Part shown: positions 5,907-6,156 of the stretch, one piece after another
How positions within the stretch are numbered: position 1 is the stretch's first letter
How the letters are laid out: each line of letters begins with the position of its first letter
Assembly (NCBI GenBank): GCA_024278015.1
Contig: JAJRUC010000459.1
Location: forward strand, 1 to 6,156
Reading direction: 5' to 3'
Source of the DNA: Chloroflexota bacterium
Lineage (GTDB): Bacteria; Chloroflexota; Anaerolineae; 4572-78
Length of the DNA stretch: 6,156 bases
Position numbers and translations under genes: made by a program
Notes under the pieces: generated by a model
The model's input: the letters and a program-made list of their open reading frames with translations, nothing else
Databases searched by the model: none
Told to the model about the DNA's origin: nothing

Positions 5907-5985
5907 CCCCCTCCCCAGCCCTCCCCCTGAAAGGGGGAGGGCGCAATTCTCCTCTCTCCAGCGGGGAGAGGGTCAGGGAGAGGGG
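5907..5985. repeat. G/C-skewed nested hairpin element after methyltransferase B
   Basis: An 11-bp perfect hairpin (GCCCTCCCCCT 5918-5928, loop GAA, 5932-5942) is followed by a second hairpin (5952-5959 with 5965-5972, one wobble). An outer stem encloses both (5908-5916 with 5976-5985, one bulged base). The design matches the element at 1729-1823, and both end with a G-run followed by TAAA. It begins immediately after the stop codon and lies between converging genes, so it could act as a bidirectional 3' end. No T-run is present. Confidence 0.68.
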
Positions 5986-5993
5986 TAAACAAG

Positions 5994-6156
5994 CTACTTC
6001 TGAATCAACGGTAAATAAACGTATTGAAGGCCGCCCGATGCGCTTGCCATAGCAAATTCGGTCAGGTGACAGATGGGGGCCGTGAGCAAGTTGTTCGCTG
6101 TATCGCGGTCATAATCGGGCCGCAGCGAGCCGGAACCGGGACAAGCGTTGATGACA
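5994..6156 (-). CDS. C-terminal end of a probable secreted protein (N-terminus outside window)
   Basis: The minus frame enters from the window edge and stops at TAG (5994-5996), giving 53 residues. It includes INACPGSGSLRPDYDRDTA and ends QYVYLPLIQK. From memory, a C-terminal tail of the form VYLPLI/V plus a basic residue recurs on exported Chloroflexota proteins. The tail, and the secreted protein at the other end of the window, suggest an extracellular product. No domain can be named from this fragment. The two Cys in the fragment (5 and 29) could form a disulfide. It converges on methyltransferase B, with the hairpin element between. Confidence 0.62.
   Translation of the reverse strand, partial: VINACPGSGSLRPDYDRDTANNLLTAPICHLTEFAMASASGGLQYVYLPLIQK

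Overview
The window looks like a piece of a Chloroflexota (Anaerolineae-type) chromosome. This is an inference from the large secreted beta-helix/Ig-like protein, a second protein ending in a YLPLI-type tail, GC-rich coding sequence, and several short dispersed repeats of the kind common in such genomes. No marker gene in the window proves the lineage.

Layout. Positions 1-1460 (minus) hold the N-terminal 486 residues of a secreted protein: signal peptide, right-handed beta-helix, one Big_1-like Ig domain and the beginning of a probable DUF11-type repeat. Positions 1461-1976 are non-coding and carry two inverted-repeat elements. Positions 1977-3434 (minus) encode a 485-residue MttB-superfamily methyltransferase. 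Positions 3435-3697 are a compact divergent control region with two near-consensus promoters back to back, an AT-rich palindrome on the -35 box of the methyltransferase promoter, and a 42-bp heptamer array. A GntR/FCD regulator follows on the plus strand (about 3698-4363), without a normal start codon. After a strong stem-loop comes a second, clearly divergent MttB-superfamily methyltransferase (4452-5906, plus). Another G/C-skewed hairpin element lies at 5907-5985, and the C-terminal 53 residues of a further probable secreted protein end the window (5994-6156, minus).

How it fits together. The core is a local regulator between two divergently transcribed corrinoid-type methyltransferases. 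Both are continuous reading frames with no internal amber codon, so they belong to the non-pyrrolysine branch. Characterised members of that branch demethylate quaternary amines such as glycine betaine, proline betaine or carnitine. The most likely reading is a substrate-inducible demethylation module in which the FCD regulator senses the amine or a product. No corrinoid protein, methylcorrinoid:tetrahydrofolate methyltransferase, reactivase or transporter is present here, so partners must be encoded elsewhere. The substrates of the two enzymes cannot be told from sequence.
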